Assembly (NCBI RefSeq): GCF_023343835.1
Contig: NC_064433.1
Location: forward strand, 33,201,214-33,265,213
DNA: 64,000 bases
Direction of reading: 5' to 3'
Origin: Lagopus muta
Lineage: Eukaryota; Chordata; Aves; Galliformes; Phasianidae
Below the pieces are notes generated by a model. The model did no database searches and was not told the origin of the DNA. It saw only the letters and a program-made list of their open reading frames with translations. The first letter of the stretch is position 1; each line of letters begins with the position of its first letter. The translations under genes and the position numbers were made by a program. Below, piece after piece: positions 1 to 15,000 of the stretch.

Positions 1-3000
1 GCTGCCAGGTGAGGGAGGAATGAGCATCCTGTGCACGGTGAGGTGCTCCCCTGTGGCGTTTGGTAGACTTCTAGCTCTTGCCCCAGACACTCCAGCTCCT
101 GCCCAGCGAGGGAGCGCAGCCTGCCTTTGAATTCAGTCCTGGAGAGCTGGGAGCGCTCCTGGTGAATGGCACTTGACAGTAATGTTTTACCAAACATATT
201 TGTATTTCGTGAAGTACAGAGGTTACCCCTTTCCTCTCCTTTCCCATTAGTCCTCAATGTCCTTCCTGGCCCAGTTCTGTCCCACAATACTTCTCTGGGC
301 TGGAGTGCTACTGGGCCCCATGTAGGGCTGCGGGGCGGCTTCAGCTGGGAGCCCGTGGAGTGGCTGCGTTGGCACTGGGCTGAATCTGGCAGGATTACAA
401 ATGCCTGCTTTCCACTAACCATTCTGATTACAAGGCAAAGATAAAAATGGACCGATACATCTTTCGTGAATTTATAAACGCCAAAGGATTTGGCTTTCTT
501 TTCAAGCAGGCAGCTGGCGTTTGATTCCATGCTTTTACTTTCCTTCCCTGAGTGCTCTTCCCTGACTCTCATAGCACTTTAGAGCTTTCATGTGATATTG
601 GAGATGATTTCCAATAAGGAGTGGGATTTAGGGATGGTTTTTGGAAGTGAGGTGCTTTGTTTCCAGAGGACTGATTCTCTGGAGCAGCTCAGACTGTTCT
701 CAGTCCTCAGTGCTAGGAACAACCCATGATTACCTTGTGGGAATGATGTGTGCAGATCCTTTCCTCCATAAATGGCGGAGACCAAAGGACTTCAACAGAG
801 CTGTTACCTCCAGGTGAAGCAAATCTTGAAAAATCCTGTGTGAAGAAGCTCGAATCCATCTTCATCCTAATCACAGCAATCTTTTAAAGCAAAGGGAGTG
901 AGTTGTCTCTCTTTCCAAATATCTGACCTCAGTAAAACTTCATCATTCTTTTCTTTTCAGCAATTGATGTAGGAGAGACAGGATTGAAAATGTTGTTTAC
1001 AAGCAAATATATAAGGGGTCCTTCTCTTTAATGCAATCTTCTATATTTTAAAAGGACAAAAAACAACACCAAAGCCTTCATTTTGCAGTTGATGCACAAT
1101 GTAGGGTTTCGCTGTAAGCCATAGTCTCTGTGTCAGGGCAAAGGATGCTGGTTTTTTTTTCTCCTCTTCACTGCTTTTGCCACTTCCATCTTTGGAAAAC
1201 AGGATTCCTTTTGAGTTCTTTGTTATTATAAGAGGGTGGTTACTTGTCTTAGCTGGATCATGCGAATGACAAGTGTTTGTTCTTAGCAGCAAGATGATAG
1301 GAAGCAAGTTAAATTCCTAGTTTACTTTTAGTTGTTCTGTAGGGTAGCAATAAACTGGGAGCCTGCTGAGGAAAGTGGCTGGATTTGTAGTACTGGTAGA
1401 AAGACCATAAAACATGAAAGCAATTTGGAATACAGTAATAGAATATTCATGCTTGTCATTCAGCTGAAAATTTCAATATCTTCTGCATGCCTTCTTTTTG
1501 TAGCAGTGCTGCCTTTCACAATGAGGATTTGTTGCTGTATTGCCACGTCCAATCAGTTGCATAAGATGACTGATTCTTTATGGCAATACATTTTTTTCTG
1601 CAGTGGCTTATAAACAAATGATTGTAGGCAAATGCATGAAGCGCAGCAGGAAATTTTAAACAGTGGGTCTGGTGAGAAAGATTAGTAAAGGAAGTACTTC
1701 TGAATGCAGGAGCACAGCATGACACTTGTAGTTCTGCAGTTTTAAAATACTTTCTGGATTAAGCATATCCCTTGTTTCCAGCAGCAGTTGTTTTTAATGT
1801 TAATAGTCAAAGACTGGGATGTGAGATTCCATTTAAGTTCATTAAGTATATGCCTCTCTAGGTAAGCATATGAAAGTTTTGGAATGTATGGAACTGAGTG
1901 ATTTTTGTAATATTGTAAAGGCACATAGTCATTCGTATCACCTCGAGTAGATTTTTTTTTTTCATACTACTTCACTGTAGGCTCCAAGTCCAAATTTGAA
2001 TGCTGCTAATCTAATAGAACCATAGGTGTTGCTTGTAGGAGAGCTGGCATGTGTTACGCTCGCTGCCTCTGGTTGCAAAGATGTGTCTTCATACTGCAGA
2101 AATGTTACAGGTGAGAGAGAGTTGTCAAAACCACAGGAGTTTGGCTGTGCACAGGTGCAGAGGTCACCTGTGAGACTGTCAGCTCTGGATGAGAAGAAAA
2201 TGGAGATTATCCAAGTTTGAAGGTGTGTGTTGTTGGGTTTGTCACACCTGGGAAAACGTAATGCTCTGGGTGATAAGACTTTAGTGGTTACTCCATAAAA
2301 CAAACAACCATGAAGAGCATGGCATGATGCGACTCAATGGCCACGCTGTCCAAAGTAACGCTGGTTCTTTCAGCCCCTCTCTTGTGTTTTGGTTGAGGTT
2401 GAAATATATAAGATGAAGGAACCAGTAAGATGGTTCCTTTAGGAGAAATAAGGGAGCAGAGCCACTTCTGCCAGCAGAGAGATGTATGTCCATTTGAAAC
2501 CTCTGGGTTGCCAGTGACAGTGCGTTATGTTGGAGTGAGATGTGCTTTGGGTGCAGTTTGGCAAAGGTGTGGGCCAGTTCCTGCACCATGGCTCTTTGCA
2601 GAGGCAGCATCACAGGGTGCTTTGGTGTCTGTGGAGGAGCTGGGCTTGCTGGCAGCAGCTTGGTACCAGCCGTCTCAGAACATGGAGCCACTTTGTGTGG
2701 TTTGTCTGCAGCAGATTGTCCACTGCCTGTGCTTCTGCTCTCTTTTGCAAACAGTCCCACTCTCCCCTCCCAGCTCCCCATAGTAGGGGGTTGACCATAC
2801 AATAGGAAAAGAAAAAACAAACCCACAGAAACAGATTTATCTTGTAATGCTAGTTTAAAGTGATGCGCTACACTGCACAGTGGTACAGTGTGGCTCTTAA
2901 GTCTTGAGCAACAAAAAAATTCAATGATGCATTCAATTTTGAATGATCTGCTATTGAGAAGTTTTAAATTAGATGCACAGCTTCATGTCTGAAGGTGTTA

Positions 3001-6000
3001 TCATTCTTCTGGAAAAATCTAACGGAGAGTGTTTCCTTTCCAGAAGGGACTTCCATTGCAAGTCTGAATTGATATTCTAACACCTAACTGATCTGTCAAA
3101 GCGTTCGTGATCTTACAGACAGCTCTTGTAAGTGCTGTCCATCTCTCTCTTGGCTAGTCGAAGTGTCAGACTGAAGAAGAATCTTCTTCTAGCAAAATCA
3201 AACTGACAGTTGGTAACATGCTGAAAATAGCAGGAAATGTCTCTTATTTTTAAAACACAAGCAAGCACAAATCAAAGCATAGGCATCGTGCAGTGTTTTC
3301 CATGTATTCATATTCACTTTTGCCACTGCAAGTGCCAGCTAATCAGGCAGAAACAGTACTTAATTGTTGAAATCTAAGCATTCATTGCTCAGTAGTCAGG
3401 AAATGAGAATTGACAGGTAATCTGCGCTATGCAGAAGTCTATTGTGGACATACTGGATTTGTCTGCCAAAGCTAGTTTGAATATTTTCTAAAATGCGTGA
3501 AATATACACTAGCATTAAACTTGCAGCGATTAATGAAGGTTTGGTTTCCAACATTGTTTTGTGCGCAGCATGTTATTCAATGTAACAGCCAGATTTTAGG
3601 AATTAAGTTTTACATTCATAGTCCTTTTAGACTTTACTGTGCAAATACATTTTGTTGTTACAGGTTTGTCCTCTATGGAAGGGATTAAAGGGTTTTTCTT
3701 TTCTCCAGTGTAACTGACAGCCCTCTGTTGTCCTACTCCTTCAGAAGAGGTTGATGACAACTGCAAACACTTGACACCTATGAAAATCAGCCTTCATGTT
3801 TTTTAAGTTCAGAAAAGCCTTTTTATATTCTGCCCTGCTGAATGTGGTATTGGAACAAAAGGTAATTTGGAAAAAGCATTTAAGGGTCTGTAAGCCTCAA
3901 GTTCAGCACTCTGTTTACCTTACTCTTTTTTTTAAAGCACTTCCTAAAATGGCTAAACTATGGTGGCAGGTACTTCTAAACAAAATGGACTTGACTGCTG
4001 TGCTTTCTTCAAAGCCTCTTTTATGCATAGCAGTAGAAACAGCCAGGCTTTTGACTTGTCCTCTTTTAATTTGAAGTTCATCAGTGACACTTGACAGCTT
4101 TCTCTGAGACGCACATGGGCACAGTATGTGCTGTGTAGAAGTGCCTCCAGATATTTGAGGATATTGGATGAGTTCAAGTGCATCTTTGATTCCCTTCTTA
4201 TCATGCAGTTTAAATCACTTTAACTACAGAAAGGTGCTTCATTTTTTTCTTTGGCTTTCACCAGTGAGGAGAGACAGACCCACTCTGTCTTTATTAGCTA
4301 GCAGTAACCAACTTCAGTGTTCTTGCTGGTACCCCAAGGTCACCAAGCTTCGCTGGTTTCTGGTTTTCTTTTTATTTAGACTATTGAGTGAAGGAGAAGG
4401 AGCTGCTTGACCTGCTGGTCTGCCAGCTCGTTACAATCAGCTCTCCTTTATTTCCATTTCCTCTTTTGCTTGTTATGCAGTGCGAGTTTATCTTGAAAGA
4501 AAGGAGGACTGAAGTGCTGTTTTTATGGGCTGCTGTAGCTTACATCTGAGCTCTGGGTGTCCCAGGAAGGGGCAGGCAGACAGCAGCTGTTGGAGGGAGA
4601 TCAAAGGATGTTGTGCTAAACCAGGCAGCAGGGTAAGCTGCAGGCACAGGCAGAGGTTTGCTGGGATTGCGTTGAATGTTGGAGGGCTGCAAGTCAGAGG
4701 TGTCTGTTTCTTTGCCTTCATTCTACAGCAACTACTTAACCAGAGCTGAGAAGAAGTATGTGTATTTCTCAGACTACTGAGCGTTTGCAGTGGGACATAA
4801 TAGAAGTAGCTGTGGCATCTTTGAGGTGTTCCCCTGCCTGGGCGCAGAGGCTGTCCTGGGTGACAGATCTGTTTGGCACAGCAAGTCATTGGGGTTTCAC
4901 AAGAGCACTGGAAACTCCTGCAGCATTGGGGTACCCGTGCTGTAGAAACAGTGGCTGTGTTCATTTTCCTCTCACAGCAGTAGCACATACCTTCTCCTCA
5001 TGCTTCTTTCCCATTCCCACTTGGCTGGTTTTTTTTTTTGCTTCCTGGGATGATTTCTACTCACACTTGTCTCAGGTGCAGCAGCTGTTAGCTGCAGGAT
5101 TCCTTTTTGCACCCAGGCTCCCCAGTTCTGCAGCAGTGACTCAGCCTGGGCTGGGTGCCTGTCTGCCCCTCAGCCCTTTTCATCTCTTCCCTGCTCTACT
5201 TTCCTAATATCTGTGATCTCCGAACCTCCCACAGCCACTCCTTCCCCTTGTCAGATAACAGCTACTCGGTGCTGTTGTGCCACTCCTGCCTCCTGGGCAG
5301 GTGCTAGCTGCCCTGGGTGCTCCCTGTAGCTGCTGCCTTCCTCTAAATGCCGTTGTTTTTCTCTCAGTCCCTGTTGAGGTGGGTCAGGCAATCATCTGCA
5401 CTTTGGTTCTAACACTTTGGTATTCTGGGACAACCAGCTAATTTGCATGCATGGAGTCTGTCTTTCAGAAGTTCTACATTAATAGGCTACTGTTTTCTGC
5501 AACCAGATGAACTTGCAGGAGCCTCCACTCCTGTACCATATTGGTGCAACTACATCATAAATTGAGCCACCTGCATTTGTACTTCCCCAGTTCTGCTCCA
5601 AGGAGGTAACTGGTAAGCTCCATGGGTGGCCATAAAGCATCTTCACAGCTCTACTGGTAAAGCAAAATGTGGCAGAAGCCTCCTACCTAGAAGCCTTCAG
5701 GAGGAACAACGGTGTGGAAATTCCCTGTTAGTCTCTTTAGCTGCCATCATCTGGGTGGTGTTTGGGTTTATGCTTAGTGCAGGTGGGACGCATTGCCTTT
5801 CTGACCTTCTGGCAGCTCCTTGGGGCAGCATTGTACAGATACTAATGGCATTTGAGAAAAGTTAATGTTCTATCATCTCCCCATGCATTCCTCAGCCCAG
5901 GGATTGTAGGAAAGTAACAAAATCAGGGCAGTAGCAGAACTTGCAAAATGCTGAGAAATTGTCACTGATTCCAGAAGATACAGGAAGATGTTTCTTCCAC

Positions 6001-9000
6001 TTATCCAGTTCCCTGGGATGGGGTTCTATATTCGTGCTACTCAAGGCAGAATTCTCTGAATCATACGAGAGGGGTCAGTAGGAACATGTCTCGGGGGATT
6101 GCATGGTTTAAAATATATCTTTGCTATAAATTGCAACAGATGGTGGTGAGATTCTTTTAGGTGGATTTTTTTTTCTGACAGTACTTTCAAAAAAACCCAA
6201 ACGTTTCCTTTCTCCATCCATCCAGCTTTCTCATCAATGCAAATTTCTGGAAAAAATATAAAAATGAACTAAGGAAGGTTGACTTTGTGTTGTTGTTCTG
6301 CAGCTTTGAGTTTCACTTTTCTTTTTCAGGGGTGCCAGATGGAGCTCTTGCCTCTACCAGTACTACTGTGCTTTATTACCCAGGCTAGGGAACATGTGGT
6401 AAATGGCAAGTGTGCGTGTGGGCTTTTGCAGAGTCTGTATGTATTTTTAACGTGTGCAATGTATACTGTAGGATCTCCGTTCTCTTCTCTCATCAGCATT
6501 CACTTCTGTTACGAGAAGATCCATCTTGCAAGAAGGGGATTAGCTGTGCAGATTAGCTGCAGGCTATATATTTGAAGAATTGACTGAGGATTACCTCCCA
6601 AGCCAGGGTTTGGTCCTCCCAGTACCCAGGAACACAGAAGCTGCCCTGTTTGTTTCCAGCTGATCATTTTTCATTTGCTCAGGAAGGGTATCCTGTGCTG
6701 TTGGGTTCCACACAGTATCTGATTACCCCATGAAACTTGAATGTAGTCTTGAACTTTTGACCAGATACCTTATCTTCTCATACTTTTATCATACTTTTAA
6801 GTGGTGGGTTTTAGGTTTTTTGTTGTTGTTTTAATCTCTTGCAGCAGTTGGCTACAAGATGGCTGGCAGTTCAACCCACTTTTCTTTTAGGTTGCTCTTT
6901 ACATGGTATCTTTACTTAGATAAGGTCACATATGATGTAGGCTTAACTTCCTACATTTCTCCTTGTTCCGCTCTGTGTTTCAGTTTCAGTTGAGTTGAAG
7001 GTCAGATCTTAGGAAGTACAGATTTCTTCTCCTTGAAGGTTGTGAACAGAGGTGGTAATTCTTGCTTTTCATTTTATCCTGGCCAGATAGATTCATTCCA
7101 TAAATGTGTAGGATTTGCAGATCCCTCTTGACCTGTCAAAATGAAAGCCAGCTGTAATAGTTTCGTATCTGCCTCTTGGGTTGAAACAAGAGCTGGCTGC
7201 CATGGAGCTTGTCACATTATTTGGAGTGCCACATTTTCCTTGAGACAGTCATTTAGTTTTGTTTTTCTTTTTTTTCCCTTAAACTGAGATCCCTGAACAG
7301 TTGTTTTCTAAAATGTCTTCAGTAAATGGTGGGATTACCTCGCTGTCCTCAGACAGGGCACGAGAGAAATTGTTCTGCTCCCTTCAGATAGAGCTCTGAA
7401 ACCAGCCGAGAGGCTCTTGATAGTTAAACACCATGAGTTCAGATTGAAGACTCGTACTTGGAAGTTGACAATGAAACTTGAACGGGAGAGGGATGAGTGT
7501 TGAGTCTAGGTAAGTTTGAGGTAGCTCCCGTCATGTCTACTGGTTGGAGGATGTGTGAATGCAACACTGAGAGATAGAGGAATGCATCAGTAAAGGTAAG
7601 GAACAAATTGCTGTAACAGGGTCTCATCATAAGCTGTAGTATAAGTAATAACTAAGAGTTCTGTGGTACAGCAGGAAAATATACTAAGGGAATTTGTGAG
7701 GAAAAGCTAAATAAACTCCTTCTCCCAAGAGAGGCGCTCTTGAAATAAATGGTTTAAAACAGTTATGTCTACTGCAGGCTATTTTAATAAGAGGCTATGG
7801 GTGCAGTGAGAAAACATGGTCACTGTTTGCAGTGTTTCTTCTGTTCTTGTTAATTTTTCATTCAAGCTGAAGCTCCCATGTCTTTTAGTTTATGATAAAT
7901 CTTTTTAGAAAAGTAGTTTAGAGGAATTTTTGGTGGGATATGAAGAATGTATATGCCAGGGCTTTGTCATGTAAAGTCAAGCATGACTGTTCTCATCTGC
8001 AAACGTCTTATTGTCCTTGAGTGTGCAGCTTCCTTGTAGTCTTCATTGTTTGTTGACAAATCCTAGCTCAGTGGTACTCTTGTTCTGGATTGGATGTTCT
8101 AGGTACTAAAATAAACCTTAGTATGAATTAACGCATTAAAGTGTGTTTATTTCTGAAAGCACTGGAGAGCTAAGTTGTTACTACTTGGAAGAGCCAGAGT
8201 TATTTCTCCAGTCTTTCAGTTAGGTTGCGTTTCTTATTTGCCTTGTTGTTTGCCAGCATCCCTCCCACAGGCTGTTTTCCTCATCCAGTACACAGAACGT
8301 ATGGTGCTAATCTTGATGAGTCTTTCCCCTTTTTGTGATTGTGGAATATGTGTCATATGGCCATAAATTTCCTGCAAAGTACTCAAAGCTCGCTTTAAAA
8401 GAAAAATTAATCACTTCAGTATGAACTCTTTTTTTCCAATAGTGTTTCACAGATGTTTGTGAACGTGCCTTCCAGTAATAACATATTAACAGAATCTTCC
8501 CATCTACAAGTGTACTACTGCTCATGTTTCAGGCAGTAGGAGGCCCGTTCTGCATTACAGTTGAGTACGTGATCCCCAGCTTCACGTCCCAGGCTCTGTA
8601 TAAGACTGTGTTTGGTTAGCCTGGCCTTGGTTCAGGGCCTGCTCTTTCTGATGCATCGGTATTATATCTTGGGTTATGATACATGATACTTTGGGAGCTC
8701 AAAACTGAGGGCTGTTTACACTGGTATCCTGTCTGGCAGTTGCTTACAGTCGGTGCCAAGGGAGGAGTAGGATGGGGCATATACACTGTGGTGTTTTGCC
8801 AGTGCTTCCCCAGCCTCTGGAGATTTGCAGCGTAGGTGATCTTCCGTGAATTATCTTAATTGTTTCTGAACTCGTGTAAACTTGTAACATCCGCAGTGTG
8901 CTGTGGCACAGGATTCCTCAAATTAACTATGTTGCACATAAAAGCACCCCATCTTTTTTTGTTTTCTGATTCTGCCTCTTGCTAGCAGCATCATTGGGAT

Positions 9001-12000
9001 TCAGCTCAGGACCAGAACTTGTCCGTGAAGGTATGGTGTGAGTGCAGATACCTTGGCAGCAGTGCTTGCAACAGAGCTTGGAGAAATTCAGCTCAACACC
9101 AAGTCAGCCTGTGGGGTGGGATTCATTGTCTAGACCAGAGGTACCACCTGCTGCAATTTTGGGTACTATGGGATGGGTTTTCTGCCACTTCAATAGTTGC
9201 AGTATCTTGGGTGCATGGTTTGACAAATATGGGGTTGACAGATGGGAGATGTCTCCTCCTGTCTCACTGTATTGACTGGAATAAGAATGAAACAGTTGGG
9301 GTGCTCTGATGCAGCTCTGTGTGCTCCCCTGTTTGTAAGAAAAGTTTTCTACTTGTGATCTGGTTAGGTCTAGGATTTGACAGACCTCACGTAGCTGGCA
9401 GCACACAGATCCTGCCTGTGAGATCCAGCAAATCCTCACTGCTCTCAAAGCAGCTTCCCTAAAAGGAGAGAACCTGCCATTAGTGATCATCTGTGACTAC
9501 TTTTGTGCTTAAAACTCCATTTCAGGGCAGGGTTGGGGTCGGTTTCTGCTGAACAGTATTTATCCCAGAGGTTCCTGCCTCCTTCGCTGGACTGCTGCCA
9601 GCTTTGCAGTCAGGGACCTTGCAAACTGGGGTATTTCCCAACCTCTCAGTCACAGTTACTTAATGAAAATGCTGCCACAGAGCAGCACTTGTTCCTGTTT
9701 GCAAGTGCATGAGGAAAGCAGTATTGTGTGGAGTGCAAGGCAAAGCAATACTTTTTTTTTCAATACTTAAGTAAATGATCTTTTCTTAGCCTTTGTTAGA
9801 CTGTTGAAGAAGACAAGTAAAGCAGTAAAATCTGTGCATTTACTTATTTAAACAATAATTTAAAGGTGGTCCTTGAATTAAGCATCGTTTATGAAACATT
9901 GCTGTATGATCTCCTTCAGCATATAGCCTTGAATTCCTGTTCCTGCATTGCTTTTCCCTTCTGGTTCCCTGTTGTCCTTCCAGTTGCTGTAGCTGCTCAG
10001 CTGCTCCAGAGACACACAACCAAATTTCTGCTGTGGACAAAATAGCCTTTTCCTGCACATTCTCCCTCTACTGCAGTCGTGGCTGCAGATTGAGAAAATA
10101 TCTTCTTGCTATGTAGTACTGTGAACCTATGATCAACACTGATGATCGAAGTTAAAGTCTACTAAAAAATGGGTGCTGCAGTTCAGTTGTTGCATATTTG
10201 TGCACACAGCTTCATTCATTCAAACAGTGGTTTGTGTTTTTTAAATGATATTTTCAAGTCATTCTTGCAAACTCGACACGTGAATGGGAGCTGAAACTGC
10301 TGATAATAGCTTTCCATAACCGTGCATACACACATACACATTTATTTCTCTGAGTGGTCTTGTTCAAGTTTATGGAGAGGCTGATAGCTTACTCAGTGCT
10401 TCTCTCTCCAAGCATGTAATTAAAGACTGCTGGATTAAACATTTCTACATTTCTCCTTAAAACTACATGTGTGTTCATGGCAAAATTTGTAATGCTCTTC
10501 ATTCCCGATTTGAGTGCAGGAGTGAAATTATCCAGCTGCAGAGAAAGTAAATTAGAGGCCTCTGGAGGGGCCAGGTGGCAGCATTTTGATGGCTCCTATT
10601 TCTAATAAGCACGCTGGAGTTTCTAAGTCTGTATGGGTGTGGGGGGAGCTGTGTTCTGCTGCTTATAAACATAAATGAGGATGGTTCTGCTCACTCAGTT
10701 CCTCTTATGTTTTTCCTCATCCTGCACTGGATTTATTCAGTGATTTTTGTGCTGCTGGGCTACAAGGAGCACACAATGATTTAAACTGCTTGAATCAAGA
10801 CACAGATAGCAGTGAGGCATTAGACGTGGTCAGACAACGCGTTTTGCAGACAGCTGTTGTGGTGGAAGGCAGCAATAGCTCTTCCTGAAGGAGGACTTTT
10901 TCTGAACCGAAGCAGTCAGATCTGGAATATCTGATAATGTTGGAAAAGCTGATGTGAAGATCTAGTGCCTGTCGCCAGCATTCCTAATCGTTTGGTATTT
11001 CGAAACGTCCTCTTAGTAGATATATAGCTCTTACTCTAAACTGAAACACAAGAATGCTGAGATTATGGGTGCAGATATAATCCTTCTCTGTCATTTGTAA
11101 TGCTTTAGAAAGAGCCTGCTAAGCCTTCAGTTTACAGCTGATATTCCCGGGAATCTCCAGTTGTGCTGACAAATTCTTTGCTTAACAGGCAGTAGCTTGC
11201 ATGGAGGTTGCAGAAGGATAGGAGTGCAGGTTGTGGGGAATCCTGATACACAGGAATGCTTTTGGTGGCAGCGGGTCCTGACCAAGGTACTGCAGGGGGC
11301 TGGTGCTCGGGCAGGGAACAGCCACAGAGCACACCACCAGTTCCACTTAGAGTGTTTTAAATCAGATGGAATTTGGGCATCCTGCCTCGGCAGGGAAGGT
11401 AGAGAGCCATCAGTGGTGGATGCCTGAGTGGTCCTGAGCAGAAAAGGAGTGCAGCCTTGTGGCTGGCACTGTGCAGGGTTAACTGTTGGAAAAGGTGAGC
11501 ATCTGCCCAGGCTCATCCTGCATGGCTTTGGGCACAGTGTGTGCTTTAGGAAGCTGCCAGGTTCTGCTGGGCACTATCGCTGCTGCCTGTGATGCTGTGA
11601 GTCTGTGGGAGGGTGAGTGGGAGCAGATGTGCTTCATTTCCAGTAAAATTCTGTGGCTGTGCTTGGGACTACGAGTCTCCTTGTATCACTATCTTCATCA
11701 GGATAGTGTTGGTTTTGATCAGCCTCTTTCCTTAGCTTAAGAGTAAGCTTCTTCTGGCTTACTAGAAGTGTGGTATTTCCTAGTCTAGTGAAGCCTGTAA
11801 TATGTCTGGGGCTCTTGTTAATTTTCCAATAATGTACATTAGTAACAAGAACTGGGTTGAGAAATTGCATACAAAATGTGACTTGCTGAAGCAAAACTAG
11901 AAGGTGTGGTGGCATTGCAAGTTGTGCTCCCCACAGCATTATCTTTTGTTAGCATCACTTGCATCCTTTGTAGTTTGCTTGTTTATATTACCCCTGCTCT

Positions 12001-15000
12001 TTTTCTGAAATGCTGATTTTATAATACTATAGCCAGCTGCAGCTGGCTTCTTCCCACTTTGCATCATAAGAAACATTTGATTAAAAGCATGTAGTGAACT
12101 CCCTTTAAGTCTCCGTGTTTCCATACTTTGATGTTGCCATGTTATTTTTTTTTATTTAAAAAATAACACATGCCTTTCTTGTGTGCACATCTGCTTCTCT
12201 GTGTGTCACCTTGGTACGTTTACAGAGCCTTGTGTAAGTGACTGTGCTTATTTCATTAGGAATCACTAATAAATAATCCTGATAAAGTATGATTGCATGA
12301 ATAACTCTACTCATTTAATTAGGGCTTACTAATTGGTGGTCCTAGTACTGAAGGACCAGGTTCAGTTCTCTTGAGAGAACTTTCCCAGAACCACCGATGC
12401 CTTGTAATTTATATGCAAACATGATACTTAGTACACTACTGCAATTTTTGGTGTTCATAATACAGCTCACTGAAAAGGAAATTGTTGTTTGGATGCTAAA
12501 TGAGCTCTAAAACAACACCAATAAATCTGAGAAGAAAAAACTCACCCCTGAATACTTTGTGTTGTTCAACTGTCTCCAGCTTGCAGGTCTGCTCCCAGTG
12601 TTGTGCCTTATTATTGTATTGCCTGGACAAGAAACTGGAGAGGAAATGGCGGTGCTCCTCCGCTGCCCTGTGCAATTAGGCATTACAGAAGTGTTTTACA
12701 TGAACCTACAAGCTCTGATAATTTGAAGAGCTTCTGTAACTAAGTTACACAAAATACCTGTTTGTAAAAGCTTGACTGAATTTCAATCTTTTGGTCAAAT
12801 TGTGCAAGCTGGGAATAGAAGCAAATGAGATGGTTACAGGTTTGTTTCAGTTGTTTAAAGCTGAGTTCCCTTCCACATGACAGGTCTGTGGTTAGAGGGG
12901 CTTTGTTGCTGGGCTTGTTTTATATATTCTTGGTAGAAGGGTCAGCACAAACTGACTGGTCTCTTTACAGGACTGATGCTTTTGTGTTTTTCAGGAGTTA
13001 GAGGTATGCTCTCATTTTCTTCCAACTCTTCAAGTTGGAAGTTCCCCTTGACTGCATTTTCCTTGGTGTACTGATTGATGCAATTGTGAGGTCGCTTTGT
13101 GTATTATTTAGTAACTTTAAAAGTTTATAGGGAAATGCTGTGTTTCTTTACAATTGAGTCATTTTTTGTTATGATACTTGAATTTTGCTCTACTGATAAA
13201 ATGGAACTTGTGTCACTTTACTTGATTTATTTTGCCCCCAAAAACACAAGTGTCAGGATTCTTAGGTTAGGACAATATTTTTCTGTTAAAGCACAGGAAA
13301 TATTAAAAACAGTATCTCAAAGTCTTAGTAAAAAAGCAATTCAGTTGTGGTTTTGCCTTGTGGAATTTGTTGCTTATTTAAACGAGCTTTGATTCAGTTG
13401 CACTCTGCTTATCCCATGCTTGTCTGCAAAATGACCCACACTTTTCCATGTGTGCTGGTTGAGGGTGTTTGTTGGAGGCTGTGATGGGTCCTCATTCTCC
13501 CCCATTCTCTTTAATGTTAAGTAAATGAGTTTTCTGCGGGGAAAAAAATCTAGAAGACTCTCTTCTCCCTCCCCCTGAAGTGTGTGTATCAGCTCTAACA
13601 GATCCTGTGTCTTCATGAGCTTCGTGATACGTTTCCTGAAACAGAAGTTGGGGCTAAGGAAAGGTGGAGTAACAGCAGCATTTCCTTGTGCCTGTAACAT
13701 CCTGCCCATAAAAGCAGGGAAATAGCTGTTTGGAAGGGAAAAAAGAACAACTTCTGAACTTTGTGGTAGAATCAACACATTCTCCCATTTGCTGCTTAAG
13801 AACAAAGCCCGTAAGTTTTTTTTCCCCTTCACGGGTTTCCTGGTGGCCATTCTCCAGCATGGTAAAATAGCTTGTGTTTGGAGACGGGCCATGCAATCAG
13901 GTTGTGAGCCAGCAAGCCATTTTCTCCAGCACAGGCTTAGGGCTGTTCTCCTGACCCTTTCTCAGAAGAGCTGGGTTCATCAAGCTCTTTCACTGGGGTA
14001 CTCTGTAAGCACAGTTTAAAGTCTTCTGTTCACAGTGCCCACAGAAGTCTACCCATTGTGACCTCCTGTTCTGTTCTCCTCAGTGATGCCCTACCAGCAT
14101 TCCACAGGGCATTGCTGTCGCCCTGCTCTTTTATTGATGGCATTAAAAATGAAATGAAGGCTGATGGTGGCAATTGCCCTCGTATTTTGCAGTGACTCAC
14201 TTGTCTGCCTGAGATATGACTTGTGAGCTGCCGAGGAGGAGCAGCATGCTCATGGCAGACCAGGAAGCAACGTGACCTGTGGTACTTAGTACCAGTCTAG
14301 CATGGTGGTGGTTCAGCTGAGAATGTGCTCAGGAGTGTTTGTTGCAATAGGATGCTTTGGAACTTAAGGCAACCAGTTGGCTTGAGCTCTCACTTGGGAG
14401 AAATGCATGTGTAAGTGCTGGGGAGAAACAAACTCATACTGAAAGTAGACAGCCACCTACTATTCAGCAAGTGTATTTTTGCAAAAAGAGTTGAGTTAGA
14501 TGAGGTTGTGGTAGTTTTCCTTTTTTTTTTTGTAATGCCAGTAGAGATTATTGTCTTTCTCCTTAAAGAATGTAAGAGCTGTGAAGGAACTTGTCCTGTT
14601 GTCAGTCTTCCTCTGCTCAAAACTGTGGAGCCTGTTCAAGTGTACAGCTGAATTTATGATTCAGTTCCCTGAACAGGTAAGGATCTCTCTTAGTTCATCT
14701 TTTCTGAATGGAAGAAGCCCTTCCCTACCACATGCTCCTCAAGAAACCCCACAAAACTAAGGAAACAGTTTGATTAAACAGACAGTAGAAAAACAAGGGA
14801 TTGAAAGCCCTCAGAAAGTAGGTTATCATTACCATACTGATGAGTTTATTCATGGCATAAAGATGCATAAATTGCTCTGTTTCCTCAGAGTACAGTGATC
14901 TGAGGTACACCTTACCTTAGTGAGTGTGAGGTCACTGGGATGTGCCAGTGTGGTGAGGGGCTGAATAGTGGGGTCCAGAAACCCTCTCCTGCTGCCTTTA

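Noticed and set aside
2281-2826. 181-codon open frame on the minus strand
   Set aside because: Overlapping long frames on both strands, no recognisable domain, and composition typical of GC-richer intronic DNA. No splice or promoter context.
4488-4988. 166-codon open frame on the minus strand
   Set aside because: Cys/Ser/Leu/Gln-rich translation with no family resemblance. An overlapping plus-strand frame has the same quality, so it is probably chance.
10325-10345. Possible CA microsatellite
   Set aside because: Only a few imperfect ACAC units; too short to call.
13374-13892. 172-codon open frame on the minus strand
   Set aside because: No conserved motif and no exon-like boundaries. It lies in inferred RASSF3 intron 1.
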